The notes under the pieces were generated by a model, which saw only the letters and a list, made by a program, of their open reading frames with translations, was not told the DNA's origin and did no database searches. Position numbers and translations under genes: made by a program. A stretch of DNA of 64,000 nucleotides from Alteromonas sp. IB21 (lineage in GTDB: Bacteria > Pseudomonadota > Gammaproteobacteria > Enterobacterales > Alteromonadaceae): contig NZ_JAEFCD010000020.1 in the NCBI RefSeq assembly GCF_016405965.1, positions 1-64,000 of the forward strand. The letters are read 5' to 3'. Positions 1-8,641 of the stretch are shown here, in pieces; the stretch's first letter is position 1, and every line of letters starts with the position of its first letter.

Positions 1-86
1 TCCAGTTGAGATAATTATCCCTTAACTGGCTGTGTGAATCTATTGGAGCACGTCATGGTATTTACGATGCCGCAGAGGAATAACTA

Positions 87-116
87 AAAAAGGAGCAATA
101 ACGATTGCTCCTTTTT
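87..116. terminator. Rho-independent terminator at left edge
   Basis: A hairpin with stem AGGAGCAAT / ATTGCTCCT around a 4-nt loop (aacg) is flanked by an A-run on the left and a T-run on the right, so it could stop transcription on either strand. It probably ends a + strand gene lying left of the window and also serves the minus-strand acyltransferase gene that ends at 182. Confidence 0.8.
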
Positions 117-181
117 CTAACACTGGTTGGTTATTAAAGAGGGGGAGCTGCTGGCTATCACTAATTACTGACGGTTAAGTG

Positions 182-1900
182 TTAGGCTGTCGCTTTCAAC
201 TGAATGTCAGTGAGATAACGCTTACGTTTTTTTTCAGTTAGCGTTTGCATATCGACGACCACGAGTCCATCAATACAGTCATTAAAGTCAGGGTCGACAT
301 TAAATCCCAAGAACGCCACGCCCCCATCCTTTGCTACCTCAGAGTATTGTTTATAAAGCGTTGGTACATTTACTCCCATATTGGCAAGTAAATGCTTTAG
401 TTGTGTAAATTCCGCTTTATAGTCCTTACCCGTGAACTGATGTAGCGACTCTTGGGTGATCTGATAGGGGCGCTTGCAAGTGGCTTCACCAAATTTCGCA
501 GGAAAGTAAGTAGAGTAAAATTGTACCAGTAAGTCTTTTGCTGGTTCTGGGTATGCGTTACTCAACGACACTGCACCAAATAAGTATCGATATTTAGGGT
601 AACGACTTAAAAACGCGCCAATGCCAAACCATAGGTAATCTAAACTTCGCTTTCCCCAGTAGCGGGGCTGCACAAAACTTCTACCAAGCTCCAAGCCCTC
701 TTTAAATAGCTTGTCGTTATTCTGGCCGTAATTGAATAAGGTTGCAGAATACAAACCCGTGGGGTGTTCAGGGGCGGTAAGCAGCTCTGCATCGCCAAAA
801 CGATAAGCGCCTACAATTTCCAAATCACTGTCATCCCATAGCACAAGGTGATAGTAATGTGAGTCGTATTGATCGATGTCTCTGCGCTTATTAGTGCCTT
901 CTCCAACCGCTCTAAACGCTACCTCTCGTAATCGACCTATCTCACGCATAATGGGCGAGCAGCTTTTGTGCTGGTAGAGATAAATAGACTTTCCATCGCC
1001 CGTCTCGCCCAAGTGTTCGCACTCACGTATGGCTCTGGCCAATTCTTTTCTATCCTCTGGCATTGCAATAGAGGCTTGAGTGTGGAAAACGCCTTTTTTG
1101 TTGCTGCCAATACGGTATAAATGGCGCTTAAAAAGCTTTACTTGTTCCTTCAGGGGGATGGTTGTTTGCTGATATGACTCAAAAGGAATAAGTTCACCAA
1201 TTCGCATAGGAAGATGCTTCTTGCGCTGTTTGAACATTTCTTTAACCAGTAACGCTGTCGCGAGCGGTTTATAAACCATAGAGACGCCATAAAAAAGCGG
1301 GCTGTTCTTGGCATCAATATAAACGGGTAAAATGGGGGCTTTCGCTTGCCTTGCAATACGCAAAAAGCCAGAGTGCCAACGGGTATCACGTACACCCTGA
1401 GGTCGGAGCCTGGACACTTCGCCTGCTGGGAAAATGAGGACGGCGCCATCTTTATTCAAATGAGACTGAATTGCCGATAAATGTTGTTTTGGCGTTCCGC
1501 CTTGCATGTTGTTCACAGGGAGCAGCATATCGTGCAATGGCTCAATCGCCATAAGCATTTCGTTTGCAACCACCTTTAGGTCGTGACGTACTTCGCTAAC
1601 AAGCTTTATCAGTGCAAGAGCGTCTAGTGAACCAATAGGGTGATTTGCAATAATGACAACCCTACCATCGCTAGGAATACGTTCTTTCTCTACATCTCGA
1701 GTGGAGTAGCTGATATTAAAATACTCAAGCACCTGCTCTACAAAATCGATATCTTCATAGTGAGGATATGTCTCACCAAACTCAGTAATTTCACGCTCGT
1801 GAAGCAAATGCTTTAGTACGAAAGACAGCGACTTAAAAAGAATGGGGTTATTCGCTACCTGAGGATAATGCTTGTTCAGTACTTCGTTTACGGTAAACAT
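182..1900 (-). CDS. olsF: Bifunctional ornithine lipid synthase-type acyltransferase (OlsF-like)
   Basis: The product has an N-terminal lysophospholipid acyltransferase (PlsC-type) domain, with the HX4D motif in NHPIGSLD near residue 85 and FPAGEVSR further on. A C-terminal GNAT-like domain of the OlsB/hemolysin type follows, from about residue 290 to the end. In the OlsF family the C-terminal half N-acylates ornithine and the N-terminal half O-acylates lyso-ornithine lipid, giving phosphorus-free membrane lipids. The frame is open to 1963, but ATG at 1900 gives a normal N-terminus (MFTVNEVLNK, 572 aa) with AGG just upstream. The gene stands alone, with its 3' end against the terminator at 87-116. 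Ornithine lipid synthesis itself is inferred from the domain order. Other members of this double-acyltransferase family have unknown substrates. Confidence 0.75.
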   Translation of the reverse strand: MFTVNEVLNKHYPQVANNPILFKSLSFVLKHLLHEREITEFGETYPHYEDIDFVEQVLEYFNISYSTRDVEKERIPSDGRVVIIANHPIGSLDALALIKLVSEVRHDLKVVANEMLMAIEPLHDMLLPVNNMQGGTPKQHLSAIQSHLNKDGAVLIFPAGEVSRLRPQGVRDTRWHSGFLRIARQAKAPILPVYIDAKNSPLFYGVSMVYKPLATALLVKEMFKQRKKHLPMRIGELIPFESYQQTTIPLKEQVKLFKRHLYRIGSNKKGVFHTQASIAMPEDRKELARAIRECEHLGETGDGKSIYLYQHKSCSPIMREIGRLREVAFRAVGEGTNKRRDIDQYDSHYYHLVLWDDSDLEIVGAYRFGDAELLTAPEHPTGLYSATLFNYGQNNDKLFKEGLELGRSFVQPRYWGKRSLDYLWFGIGAFLSRYPKYRYLFGAVSLSNAYPEPAKDLLVQFYSTYFPAKFGEATCKRPYQITQESLHQFTGKDYKAEFTQLKHLLANMGVNVPTLYKQYSEVAKDGGVAFLGFNVDPDFNDCIDGLVVVDMQTLTEKKRKRYLTDIQLKATA

Positions 1901-2147
1901 AGAACCTGTTTCTCTTTCGGTTTTGGCGAACAATAGCAGGGCAATGTGACGTTTTTCACACACTTTGATGGCAGTTATTTGACAATGTTAATGAAATGTA
2001 AGTGTGCGATCTGCTTCCCTTAATTTTGTCGGTACAAGAGTGGGTTAGGTGCTTCTAGGGGTGAATAAAACGATTAGAGTGTCGTGGCTCATAAAAAGGT
2101 CGAACCCAAATGCTGAATTTACATAGCATCTATAATGGCAATGAAGA

Positions 2148-2171
2148 ATAGGGGCGGAATTGCGCCCCTAT
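2148..2171 (-). terminator. Hairpin after the metallophosphoesterase gene
   Basis: Perfect 9-bp stem ATAGGGGCG / CGCCCCTAT with a 6-nt loop, starting 13 bases beyond the stop of the minus-strand gene at 2185. On the minus strand it is followed by TTCTTCATT, a weak U-rich tract, so termination is likely but not certain. Confidence 0.6.
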
Positions 2172-2184
2172 GTTTCTAAATGTT

Positions 2185-2982
2185 TTATGCGGCTTTAGAT
2201 GGAGAGGATTTTACTGTGATTGAAGTAACGCTCGCCGATTCCATGGTATCTAAATAATGAATAAGCGATAGATTACCGTTTTTATCTTCTGCCAACGCAC
2301 TACAATTTTCAATCCAGTCGCCGTCATTAATGTAGTGAATACCATTTTCCATACTGCTCTCTGGATGGTGGATGTGACCGCACACCACACCGTCAAGCCC
2401 CATCTCATCAGCGCGCTTGCAGCATGCTTCTCGATAGCGGGCAATAGCGTCGTTAGCCCCTTTGATGTGCTTTTTAATATAACCGGCTAGTGACCAGTAT
2501 TCTCGTTTTCGCCAAGCGCGAAAGCGATTAAACTCACGGTTGAGAAAGAGCAATAGGTCATAACCTTTATCGCCAATCCACGCATGAAACTTGCCCATTG
2601 TGACATCGCCATCGAATTGATCGCCATGTAAAACTAAATAGCGTTTGCCCTGTGCCGTGGTGTGAACCAACTCGCGCTCAATCTCTATATCACCGAAAGC
2701 CATGCCTGAATATGATTGGATAGGCTCGTCGTGATTTCCGGGTAAATAGACTACCCGTGTGCCTTCTTGGCTCATTTGCATAAATTTATGCATCACCTGA
2801 TTGTGGGCTTTGGGCCAGCGAAATTGCTTAGTCATTTGCCACATGTCAACGATGTCACCTACTAGATATAAGGTGTCTACAGTGATGCTATTTAGGAAGG
2901 AAAGTAAGTGTTCTGCCTTACAATCGCGGTTTCCTAAATGGATGTCTGAAAGCCAGAGTGTGCGATAGTGTGTCTTTTTCAT
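2185..2982 (-). CDS. UDP-2,3-diacylglucosamine diphosphatase-like metallophosphoesterase
   Basis: A calcineurin-like phosphoesterase of 265 aa in the COG2908 (LpxH-related) group. All metal-binding motifs are visible in order: SDIHLGNRD near residue 12, GDIVD near 42, GNHDE near 82, HGDQFD near 119 and GHIHHP near 202. LpxH removes UMP from UDP-2,3-diacylglucosamine in lipid A synthesis. This subfamily is longer than LpxH (about 240 aa), and whether it has LpxH activity is not established by sequence. It lies alone, upstream of the olsF-like gene on the same strand but with a hairpin between them, so it is probably its own transcript. The lipid A role is inferred; another phosphoesterase substrate is possible. 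Confidence 0.75.
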   Translation of the reverse strand: MKKTHYRTLWLSDIHLGNRDCKAEHLLSFLNSITVDTLYLVGDIVDMWQMTKQFRWPKAHNQVMHKFMQMSQEGTRVVYLPGNHDEPIQSYSGMAFGDIEIERELVHTTAQGKRYLVLHGDQFDGDVTMGKFHAWIGDKGYDLLLFLNREFNRFRAWRKREYWSLAGYIKKHIKGANDAIARYREACCKRADEMGLDGVVCGHIHHPESSMENGIHYINDGDWIENCSALAEDKNGNLSLIHYLDTMESASVTSITVKSSPSKAA

Positions 2983-3085
2983 AGCGGGTTCCCAAAGCGA
3001 TGCCTCGGACAGACACTATAGGTTTGCAAATTGACACTACCGTGACGCTTGCTTGACCATTGTGTTACAACAGCACAAATACGCG

Positions 3086-3991
3086 CTATAACCCCAACTT
3101 ATTCGCCACTTCTAAAAGCTTATCTCGCATCCATACATTCACTAAGTCTTCGTCGGCGTGTTTGTGCCAGTACATGTGTACGGGGAGTGGGGGGACGTCG
3201 AATGGAAGGGGCAGAATATCGATAGCGAATTTATTACTGAATTGTTGGGCGAATCGCGTTGGCATGGTCAGCAAAAGATCGCATTGGCTAACTACATTAA
3301 CGGCTGCAAAGTAGTGTTCACACTGCAATGCGATGTTGCGATGTAAATTGTGCTGAGCAAGGGCTAGATCTACCGTATCTAATTTAGAGTCTTTTAAAGA
3401 TACAAGCGCATGCTGTGCAACTGAGTAGCTCTTGATACTCGGGTTATCTACGTAGCTATTACTAGGCGCGCATACCACGACAAACGTTTCTTCGCAGATA
3501 AACTGTGAACGAATGTCACGGCTGGTGGGAACTAGTGCGTCAATTACGATATCAAGCTCTTTAGCGGCTAACGCAGGAGCAAGCTCGGGCCAGGTAACCT
3601 GTCTGCTATTCACCGTGATATTGGGAGTATGTTTAACAAGCTCTGGAATAAGCACGGGAAAAAATATAGATTCTAAAACATCTCTCAAGCCAAGGTTCAC
3701 CTGACGGGGTTTATCACTTATATCAAAGCCCACTTTACCTTTTAACGTACTTTCAAGGGTTTCGATTGATTTCACAACCGATGCAATAATGCCTTGGCAA
3801 AATGGGGTAGGCACGACTTGTCGTCCATGACGAATAAACAGCGGATCATCAAATTTCTCTCGCAGACGACCTAAGGCGTGACTCACCGCAGGCTGAGTAA
3901 TATGAAGTGCGTTGGCGGCTTTCGTAATGCTGCCCTGATCGTAGACCGCGCGCAGCACAACAAACAAATTCAGGTCTAATTTTCCATGCAT
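3086..3991 (-). CDS. LysR-family transcriptional regulator
   Basis: Typical LysR regulator length (301 aa). The N-terminal winged helix-turn-helix contains GSITKAANALHITQPAVSHAL, here seen as residues 17-37, followed by the usual RLREKFDDPLFIRHGR segment. The rest is a periplasmic-binding-protein-like effector domain. It is divergent from the BASS-family transporter gene with 119 bases between the starts, the classical arrangement in which a LysR protein controls its neighbour. By inference it regulates the transporter and perhaps the downstream SDR/kinase genes. The inducer cannot be read from the sequence. Confidence 0.85.
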   Translation of the reverse strand: MHGKLDLNLFVVLRAVYDQGSITKAANALHITQPAVSHALGRLREKFDDPLFIRHGRQVVPTPFCQGIIASVVKSIETLESTLKGKVGFDISDKPRQVNLGLRDVLESIFFPVLIPELVKHTPNITVNSRQVTWPELAPALAAKELDIVIDALVPTSRDIRSQFICEETFVVVCAPSNSYVDNPSIKSYSVAQHALVSLKDSKLDTVDLALAQHNLHRNIALQCEHYFAAVNVVSQCDLLLTMPTRFAQQFSNKFAIDILPLPFDVPPLPVHMYWHKHADEDLVNVWMRDKLLEVANKLGL

Positions 3992-4110
3992 ATTATTTAT
4001 GGGTTTCCATAATAAGGCATCATTTTTATTTATTATTAAACAGAGTACACTGGCTTAAATGTTAATAAAAGGTTTCTTTAATAGAGGCTTCTTTTGTAAG
4101 GGGCGTGTGC
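3992..4110. promoter_or_regulatory. Divergent LysR / transporter control region
   Basis: AT-rich 119-bp region between two divergent starts, containing long T/A stretches (about 4020-4040) and the motif TTATTAAACAGAG. LysR regulators usually bind such regions at T-N11-A sites. I cannot single out one operator with confidence, so this entry marks the region only. Confidence 0.4.
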
Positions 4111-5010
4111 ATGCAGGCATCAGTACTTACCGAGGTGTTGTTACCTCTAGCGTTGGCATTTGTTATGTTTGGTATGGGGCTAACGCTAACCCTTGCAGAC
4201 TTTGCCCGACTACTTAAAGTACCTAAAGCAGTAATAACGGGTTTTATAGGGCAAATTATATTGCTGCCTATGTTGGCGCTAGGACTGTGCTTTGTTTTTG
4301 GTCTACCTGATTATATTGCGGTTGGCGTAATGGTTTTAGCGGCATGCCCAGGCGGCACGACCAGTAATTTAATCAGCCACATTGCAAAAGCAAATCTGGC
4401 CCTTTCAGTAAGCTTAACCGCTATTTCTACCATCGCTTGCGTTTTCTCAACGCCCTTTATCATTCAATTTGCTCTTGATTACTTTGTAAAAGAAAACGCG
4501 CCAGACTTTTCTATTATTCAAACAGTGATCGGGCTGGTTGGTATATCAATTGTACCGGTCATTTTAGGCATGACCATTCGTCGCTTTAACAGCAGGTTTG
4601 CTACTAAAACTGAAAGCTTCTTTCGGCAGTTTTCCATGTACTTCATGTTGCTTATGATTGTGGGCGTGCTTGTTTCAGAAAGAAACAATTTAGCCGTGTC
4701 CTTTGAAAGCGCGTTTTTGGTTTGCCTAACGTTAAATTTATCATCGGTATTGTTAGGGCTCGGGCTTGCTAAGTTTTCAAACCTAGCATTTAAAGACTCG
4801 CTCACGCTGGCCATTGAAATAGGCGTGCAAAATGCGGCGCTTGCAATGCTGATATGTATTACCTTTTTAGATGCGCCTGATTACGCGATTGCACCTGGTG
4901 TATATGGCGTAGCAATGTACATCGGGCCGGCACTATTGGCGCTGTGGGCAAAACGAAAAATGCGTAACGAACAGCCATCAGTGTCACTGCAAAAGACGGA
5001 ATCAGTTTGA
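4111..5010 (+). CDS. Bile acid:sodium symporter family (BASS) transporter
   Basis: A hydrophobic protein of 299 aa with roughly ten membrane segments. It carries the family signature near residues 75-95 (AACPGGTTSN, then an amphipathic HIAKANLALS) and a second conserved region (GVQNAALAML) near residue 240. BASS proteins are Na+-coupled symporters for organic anions such as pyruvate, pantothenate, bile acids or other carboxylates. ATG at 4111 is chosen over GTG at 4105 because AAGGGG sits about 7 nt before it. The substrate is unknown. Divergence from a LysR gene and the following SDR/kinase genes suggest uptake of a small organic acid (inference). Confidence 0.8.
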   Translation: MQASVLTEVLLPLALAFVMFGMGLTLTLADFARLLKVPKAVITGFIGQIILLPMLALGLCFVFGLPDYIAVGVMVLAACPGGTTSNLISHIAKANLALSVSLTAISTIACVFSTPFIIQFALDYFVKENAPDFSIIQTVIGLVGISIVPVILGMTIRRFNSRFATKTESFFRQFSMYFMLLMIVGVLVSERNNLAVSFESAFLVCLTLNLSSVLLGLGLAKFSNLAFKDSLTLAIEIGVQNAALAMLICITFLDAPDYAIAPGVYGVAMYIGPALLALWAKRKMRNEQPSVSLQKTESV

Positions 5011-5137
5011 TTGGATTGATAAGGCGGTCAATTCGAGAGAATAGTGAAGTACTGATTAGCGCTTAACACAATAAAGCGCAACTAAACATAAACGCCGATA
5101 CAAGAATAATGAAACAAGAACAAGTAGGAAACACAGA

Positions 5138-5968
5138 ATGCGCATATTAATTACCGGAGGCGCGACCGGCTTGGGTCAAGCCATCGCCCTTAAATGGGCA
5201 GATAAATGGGCAAATAAAGAAGGCGCTTTTGATATTTGTATTGCTGACATAAACCAAGAAAGAGGGGATGAAACGGTAAATGCGCTTATCGCAAAAGGTG
5301 CAAATGCATTTTATGTGCATTGTGATATCACCTCGGACAGTGATGTACAAATGCTGGCGCAAACTATCGATTCGCGCTGGGGCGGCACAGACTATGTATT
5401 TAATAACGCAGGTGTTGCAACCGGCGGTAGCCTCTTAGATGAAAGCATTGAGCAATGGCAGTGGGTTTTCGATATCAACGTGCTGGGTATGGTGAGAGTT
5501 AGTCGTGCGCTATTACCGTTAATGCGCAAACAAGGTGGTGGCTACTTTATTAACATTGCATCGCAAGCGGGATTAACGCCTATTCCTTACATGGGTAGTT
5601 ACAACGCGGTGAAAGCCGCTGTGGTATCGTTTTCTGAAACCATGAAGTTAGAATTAGCTCCCGACAATATAAATGTTAGTGTCGTATGCCCTAGCTTCTT
5701 TAAAACTAACTTAGATGAGTCGATGAGAAGCACTAATCCCGCGTCGCATAAAATGATTAATAAGTTTTTTGCCAAGGCCGACATGACCAAAGAAGATGTC
5801 GCAGAGGCTATTTACCAACAGGTTAGTAAAAAGCAGTTTCTTATTCTTACTCACAAATTGGGTAAACGGGCTTTCTTATTAAAGAAGCTGCTGCCAACTC
5901 AGCGTTATATCAGCAACATGCTAAATCAAACCAAGACGATGAAACGTGTGATGGAAAAGCAAAATTAA
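5138..5968 (+). CDS. SDR-family oxidoreductase
   Basis: A classical short-chain dehydrogenase of 276 aa. The cofactor motif TGGATGLG is at residues 6-13, NNAG near 88, a catalytic serine in NIASQAG near 139 and YNAVK (Tyr/Lys pair) near 152. The C-terminal part is basic (KRAFLLKKLLPTQR) and longer than in minimal SDRs. It would reduce or oxidise a hydroxy/keto substrate with NAD(P)H, but specificity is not readable. It precedes an APH-fold kinase gene and a second SDR on the same strand, and the three probably form one expression unit. Confidence 0.8.
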   Translation: MRILITGGATGLGQAIALKWADKWANKEGAFDICIADINQERGDETVNALIAKGANAFYVHCDITSDSDVQMLAQTIDSRWGGTDYVFNNAGVATGGSLLDESIEQWQWVFDINVLGMVRVSRALLPLMRKQGGGYFINIASQAGLTPIPYMGSYNAVKAAVVSFSETMKLELAPDNINVSVVCPSFFKTNLDESMRSTNPASHKMINKFFAKADMTKEDVAEAIYQQVSKKQFLILTHKLGKRAFLLKKLLPTQRYISNMLNQTKTMKRVMEKQN

Positions 5969-6104
5969 GCCAACAAGTCGAACATGTTTCGTGGGCGCTT
6001 TACTGGCGCGTGCTAAGTAGCTCGCCACAAATCCCTAGCGCGAGAGCATACAGCCGTGCTTTAAAGTAAACGCTTTAAAATAGAATTAGATAGAAGAATA
6101 ACTC

Positions 6105-7211
6105 ATGCAACAGCAAGTCGTAGACAAGGCCGATAGCGTGCGCTCAGGCGAAGAACTAGATGTGGATGCAGTACATCATTGGCTTAGAGGTAATATTAGT
6201 TCATCTGACCCATCACTGTTAGCAGCAATACAAAACAGCGATAACTTACCTAGAGTTACCCAATATTCAGGAGGTGCCTCTAATTGGACCTATTGTCTAG
6301 ATTACCCAGACACCTCGCTCATTTTGCGCAGAGCGCCCGCAGGTACTAAGGCGAAAGGTGCACACGATATGGCGCGGGAGTACCGATTACAGCATGCGTT
6401 AAAGCCTGTTTATCGCTACGTGCCAGAAATGCTTGGGTTATGTGAAGATGACAGCGTGATAGGGACGGACTTTTATGTAATGGAAAAGTTCACCGGTGTT
6501 ATCCCGCGCAAAAATTTACCCCGAGGTTTAGACACCACGGAGCAGCAAACGAAACAGCTTTGTACAAATGTACTTGATAGTTTAATTGAGCTGCATAAAG
6601 TCGATTACCAAAAAGCAGCGCTTGACCATCTTGGAAAAGGCGCTGGCTATATAGAGCGGCAAATCAGCGGGTGGAGCGAACGCTACAGTAAAGCGAAAAC
6701 GTGGAACGTTCCCTCAGGCAAAAAAGTTATGCGCTGGCTTGAAAGAAACATGCCTGATACCGAGCGCATTTGTATAACCCACAATGATTTTCGTTTCGAT
6801 AATGTGGTGTTACAGCCAGACAACTACACGCAGATTATTGGCGTATTAGATTGGGAATTAGCAACGTTAGGCGATCCGCTAATGGATTTGGGCAATACAT
6901 TAGCGTATTGGGTTCAAGCTGATGATGACTTTTTGGCTCAATCTACCCGCCGCCAGCCCACGCATTTACCGGGAATGTTTACCCGTAAGCAGGTGGTCGC
7001 GTATTACTGCAAAGAAATGGAATTAGATGTAGAGGACTTTACTTTTTATGAGGTGTACGGACTTTTTCGGTTAGCAGGTATAGCCCAGCAAATTTACTAC
7101 CGTTATCACCACAATCAAACAAACAATCCGGCGTTTAAAAACTTCTGGATCTTTATTCATTACTTAATGTGGCGCTGTAATAGGGCCATTAAAGCATCAG
7201 GAAAACGATAA
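6105..7211 (+). CDS. APH-fold phosphotransferase (ACAD10/11 kinase-like)
   Basis: The 368-aa protein has the aminoglycoside-phosphotransferase/choline-kinase fold. The catalytic loop is THNDFRFDNVV near residue 225 and the metal-binding segment is GVLDWELATLGDP near 247. The FSGGASNWTYCL-type N-terminal glycine loop and the RRAPAG motif resemble the kinase domain of ACAD10/11 and of bacterial LvaA, which phosphorylate 4-hydroxyacyl-CoA. The stop overlaps the start of the next SDR (TAATG), indicating translational coupling. A role in hydroxy-fatty-acid or hydroxyacyl-CoA catabolism is inferred from family resemblance. No acyl-CoA dehydrogenase gene is visible nearby, so this remains open. Antibiotic resistance is unlikely. 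Confidence 0.75.
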   Translation: MQQQVVDKADSVRSGEELDVDAVHHWLRGNISSSDPSLLAAIQNSDNLPRVTQYSGGASNWTYCLDYPDTSLILRRAPAGTKAKGAHDMAREYRLQHALKPVYRYVPEMLGLCEDDSVIGTDFYVMEKFTGVIPRKNLPRGLDTTEQQTKQLCTNVLDSLIELHKVDYQKAALDHLGKGAGYIERQISGWSERYSKAKTWNVPSGKKVMRWLERNMPDTERICITHNDFRFDNVVLQPDNYTQIIGVLDWELATLGDPLMDLGNTLAYWVQADDDFLAQSTRRQPTHLPGMFTRKQVVAYYCKEMELDVEDFTFYEVYGLFRLAGIAQQIYYRYHHNQTNNPAFKNFWIFIHYLMWRCNRAIKASGKR

Positions 7212-7963
7212 TGACAACAAGAAACAATATTCTGATCACAGGCGCAAGTTCTGGTTTAGGGAAAGGTATGGCCATAGAGTTTGCTAAACAAGGCTGTAAC
7301 TTGGCTTTGTGTGCAAGGCGTTTTGAAAACTTAGAAAAGCTGAAAGAAGAGTTGCTTTCAATAAATCCGAAGATTGACGTGTATATTCGGTCGCTGGATG
7401 TTACCGATCACGATGCGGTTTTTGAAGTATTCGACGCATTTAAAGCTGACATGGGAACCCTTGATAGAGTGATTGTGAACGCTGGTATGGGAAAAGGGGC
7501 GTCCGTTGGGACCGGCTATTTTCATGCAAACAAGCAAACGGCGGTGACTAACTTTGTATCAGCACTAGCTCAGTGTGAAGCGGCAATGGCTATTTTCCGA
7601 GCGCAAAATAACGGCCATCTTGTCACAATCTCTTCAATTAGCGCTGTGCGTGGGTTTAGGCGCGCAATGACGGTGTATGCGGCAACGAAAGCGGGCTTAA
7701 CATCTATGACCGAAGGTATTCGAATGGATGTGATGAACACACCAATTAAAGTAACCTGTATTCACCCAGGCTTTATTCGCAGCGAGATTAATGAAAAGGT
7801 AGAGAAGGTGCCGTTTATCGTTGATACCGATGTGGGCTGTCGAGCTATGGTAAAGGCGATAAATAAAGAAAAGGCAAATGCCTTTGTACCAAGCTGGCCG
7901 TGGGCTATCTTACACTGGATTATGCGTATTGCACCGGCAAGTTCAATAAGGAAAATGAGCTAG
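7211..7963 (+). CDS. SDR-family oxidoreductase
   Basis: Second short-chain dehydrogenase of the cluster (250 aa). The motifs are TGASSGLG at residues 10-17, VNAGMG near 94, the catalytic serine in TISSISAVRG near 140 and YAATK near 156. The C-terminus (WPWAILHWIMRI) is hydrophobic, suggesting membrane association or action on a lipophilic substrate. It is translationally coupled to the preceding kinase gene by a 1-base overlap and ends shortly before a strong terminator, so it is the last gene of the unit. The substrate is unknown. Confidence 0.8.
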   Translation: MTTRNNILITGASSGLGKGMAIEFAKQGCNLALCARRFENLEKLKEELLSINPKIDVYIRSLDVTDHDAVFEVFDAFKADMGTLDRVIVNAGMGKGASVGTGYFHANKQTAVTNFVSALAQCEAAMAIFRAQNNGHLVTISSISAVRGFRRAMTVYAATKAGLTSMTEGIRMDVMNTPIKVTCIHPGFIRSEINEKVEKVPFIVDTDVGCRAMVKAINKEKANAFVPSWPWAILHWIMRIAPASSIRKMS

Positions 7964-7985
7964 GACGCAAAGCAAAACGCAGATA

Positions 7986-8013
7986 CAAAAAAAGCGCCGA
8001 GAGGCGCTTTTTT
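7986..8013. terminator. Bidirectional terminator between SDR gene and rpsT
   Basis: Stem AAAAAGCGCC / GGCGCTTTTT with a GAGA tetraloop and A/T runs on both sides. It lies between the convergent 3' ends of the SDR gene (+) and rpsT (-) and can serve both. Confidence 0.9.
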
Positions 8014-8031
8014 AACTACTAATCGTAAAGA

Positions 8032-8295
8032 TTAACCTAGTGCTTTGATTTGCGCAGCTAGACGGCTCTTATGACGAGCAGCTTTGTTTTTGTGAATCAA
8101 GCCTTTAGTAGCCATTCTGTCAAGTACTGGAGTAGCAGCAGTAAGTGCAGCTTGAGCCGCTTCTTTGTCACCGCTTGCAATTGCAGCGATTACTTTCTTG
8201 ATGCTTGTACGTGTCATTGAACGACGGCTAGCGTTGTGCTGGCGACGCTTTTCGGCTTGGATTGCACGCTTCTTAGCAGACTTAATGTTAGCCAA
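8032..8295 (-). CDS. rpsT: 30S ribosomal protein S20
   Basis: The 87-aa basic product begins [18 protein letters not shown] and matches bacterial S20 over its whole length. S20 is a primary 16S rRNA-binding protein of the small subunit. The start codon is TTG at 8293-8295, preceded by GGGAG at a 7-nt spacing. E. coli rpsT also starts with UUG, which takes part in its translational autoregulation, so the odd start is probably functional here. It is divergent from murJ, the arrangement usual in gammaproteobacteria. Confidence 0.97.
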   Translation of the reverse strand: MANIKSAKKRAIQAEKRRQHNASRRSMTRTSIKKVIAAIASGDKEAAQAALTAATPVLDRMATKGLIHKNKAARHKSRLAAQIKALG

Positions 8296-8469
8296 GGTGT
8301 AACTCCCAAAATAAATTCATGTCAAAAACGAGGGTGCGGATTGTGCCTACCAAACGCCCAAATGTCAAACGATTTAAAAGTTAAATCGTTTCGCGATAAA
8401 ACGCGCAAGCTATTGAACACAAAGTATGCTCAACACGTTGCACATTCTTTGCGACATTTTTTGCAGTAA

Positions 8470-8521
8470 GCCTTTAGCGACTTAAAAGAGCCTTTAGCGA
8501 CCAAGAAAGCCTCTAGCGACT
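8470..8521. repeat. Three direct repeats GCCTYTAGCGAC, period 20 bp
   Basis: Copies begin at 8470, 8490 and 8510. The first two read GCCTTTAGCGAC and the third GCCTCTAGCGAC. The spacers differ (TTAAAAGA, CAAGAAA) but the period stays at 20, nearly two helical turns, which would place the copies on one face of the DNA. They lie in the rpsT upstream region. Confidence 0.8.
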
Positions 8522-8632
8522 TAATGAAAAACCGTCAACAATTCTCAATAATTTAAGAATCCCCAACGACATTTCCCTGCGACATCAGAGCGGAAAGCTA
8601 AGCATAAACATAGCATCCCATATCGGGCGCGG

Positions 8633-8641
8633 ATTATAGCA
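8633..8641 (-). promoter_or_regulatory. Possible rpsT extended -10 promoter
   Basis: On the minus strand this reads TGCTATAAT, a consensus extended -10 element (TGN-TATAAT). The -35 match is poor. It faces rpsT, about 340 bases upstream, so the transcript would carry a long leader that includes the triple repeat. A closer rpsT promoter may exist. Confidence 0.4.

Noticed and set aside
1-83. Possible C-terminal end of a + strand gene (a frame reading ...GIYDAAEE then stop, 4 bases before a terminator)
   Set aside because: The frame has a stop at 12-14, so only 22 codons remain and no start is visible. It may be a remnant or chance; another frame stops at 23-25. Not enough sequence to call a gene.
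6105-7211. Aminoglycoside resistance gene
   Set aside because: The APH fold is shared, but the details match ACAD10/LvaA-type kinases and the neighbours are metabolic SDRs.
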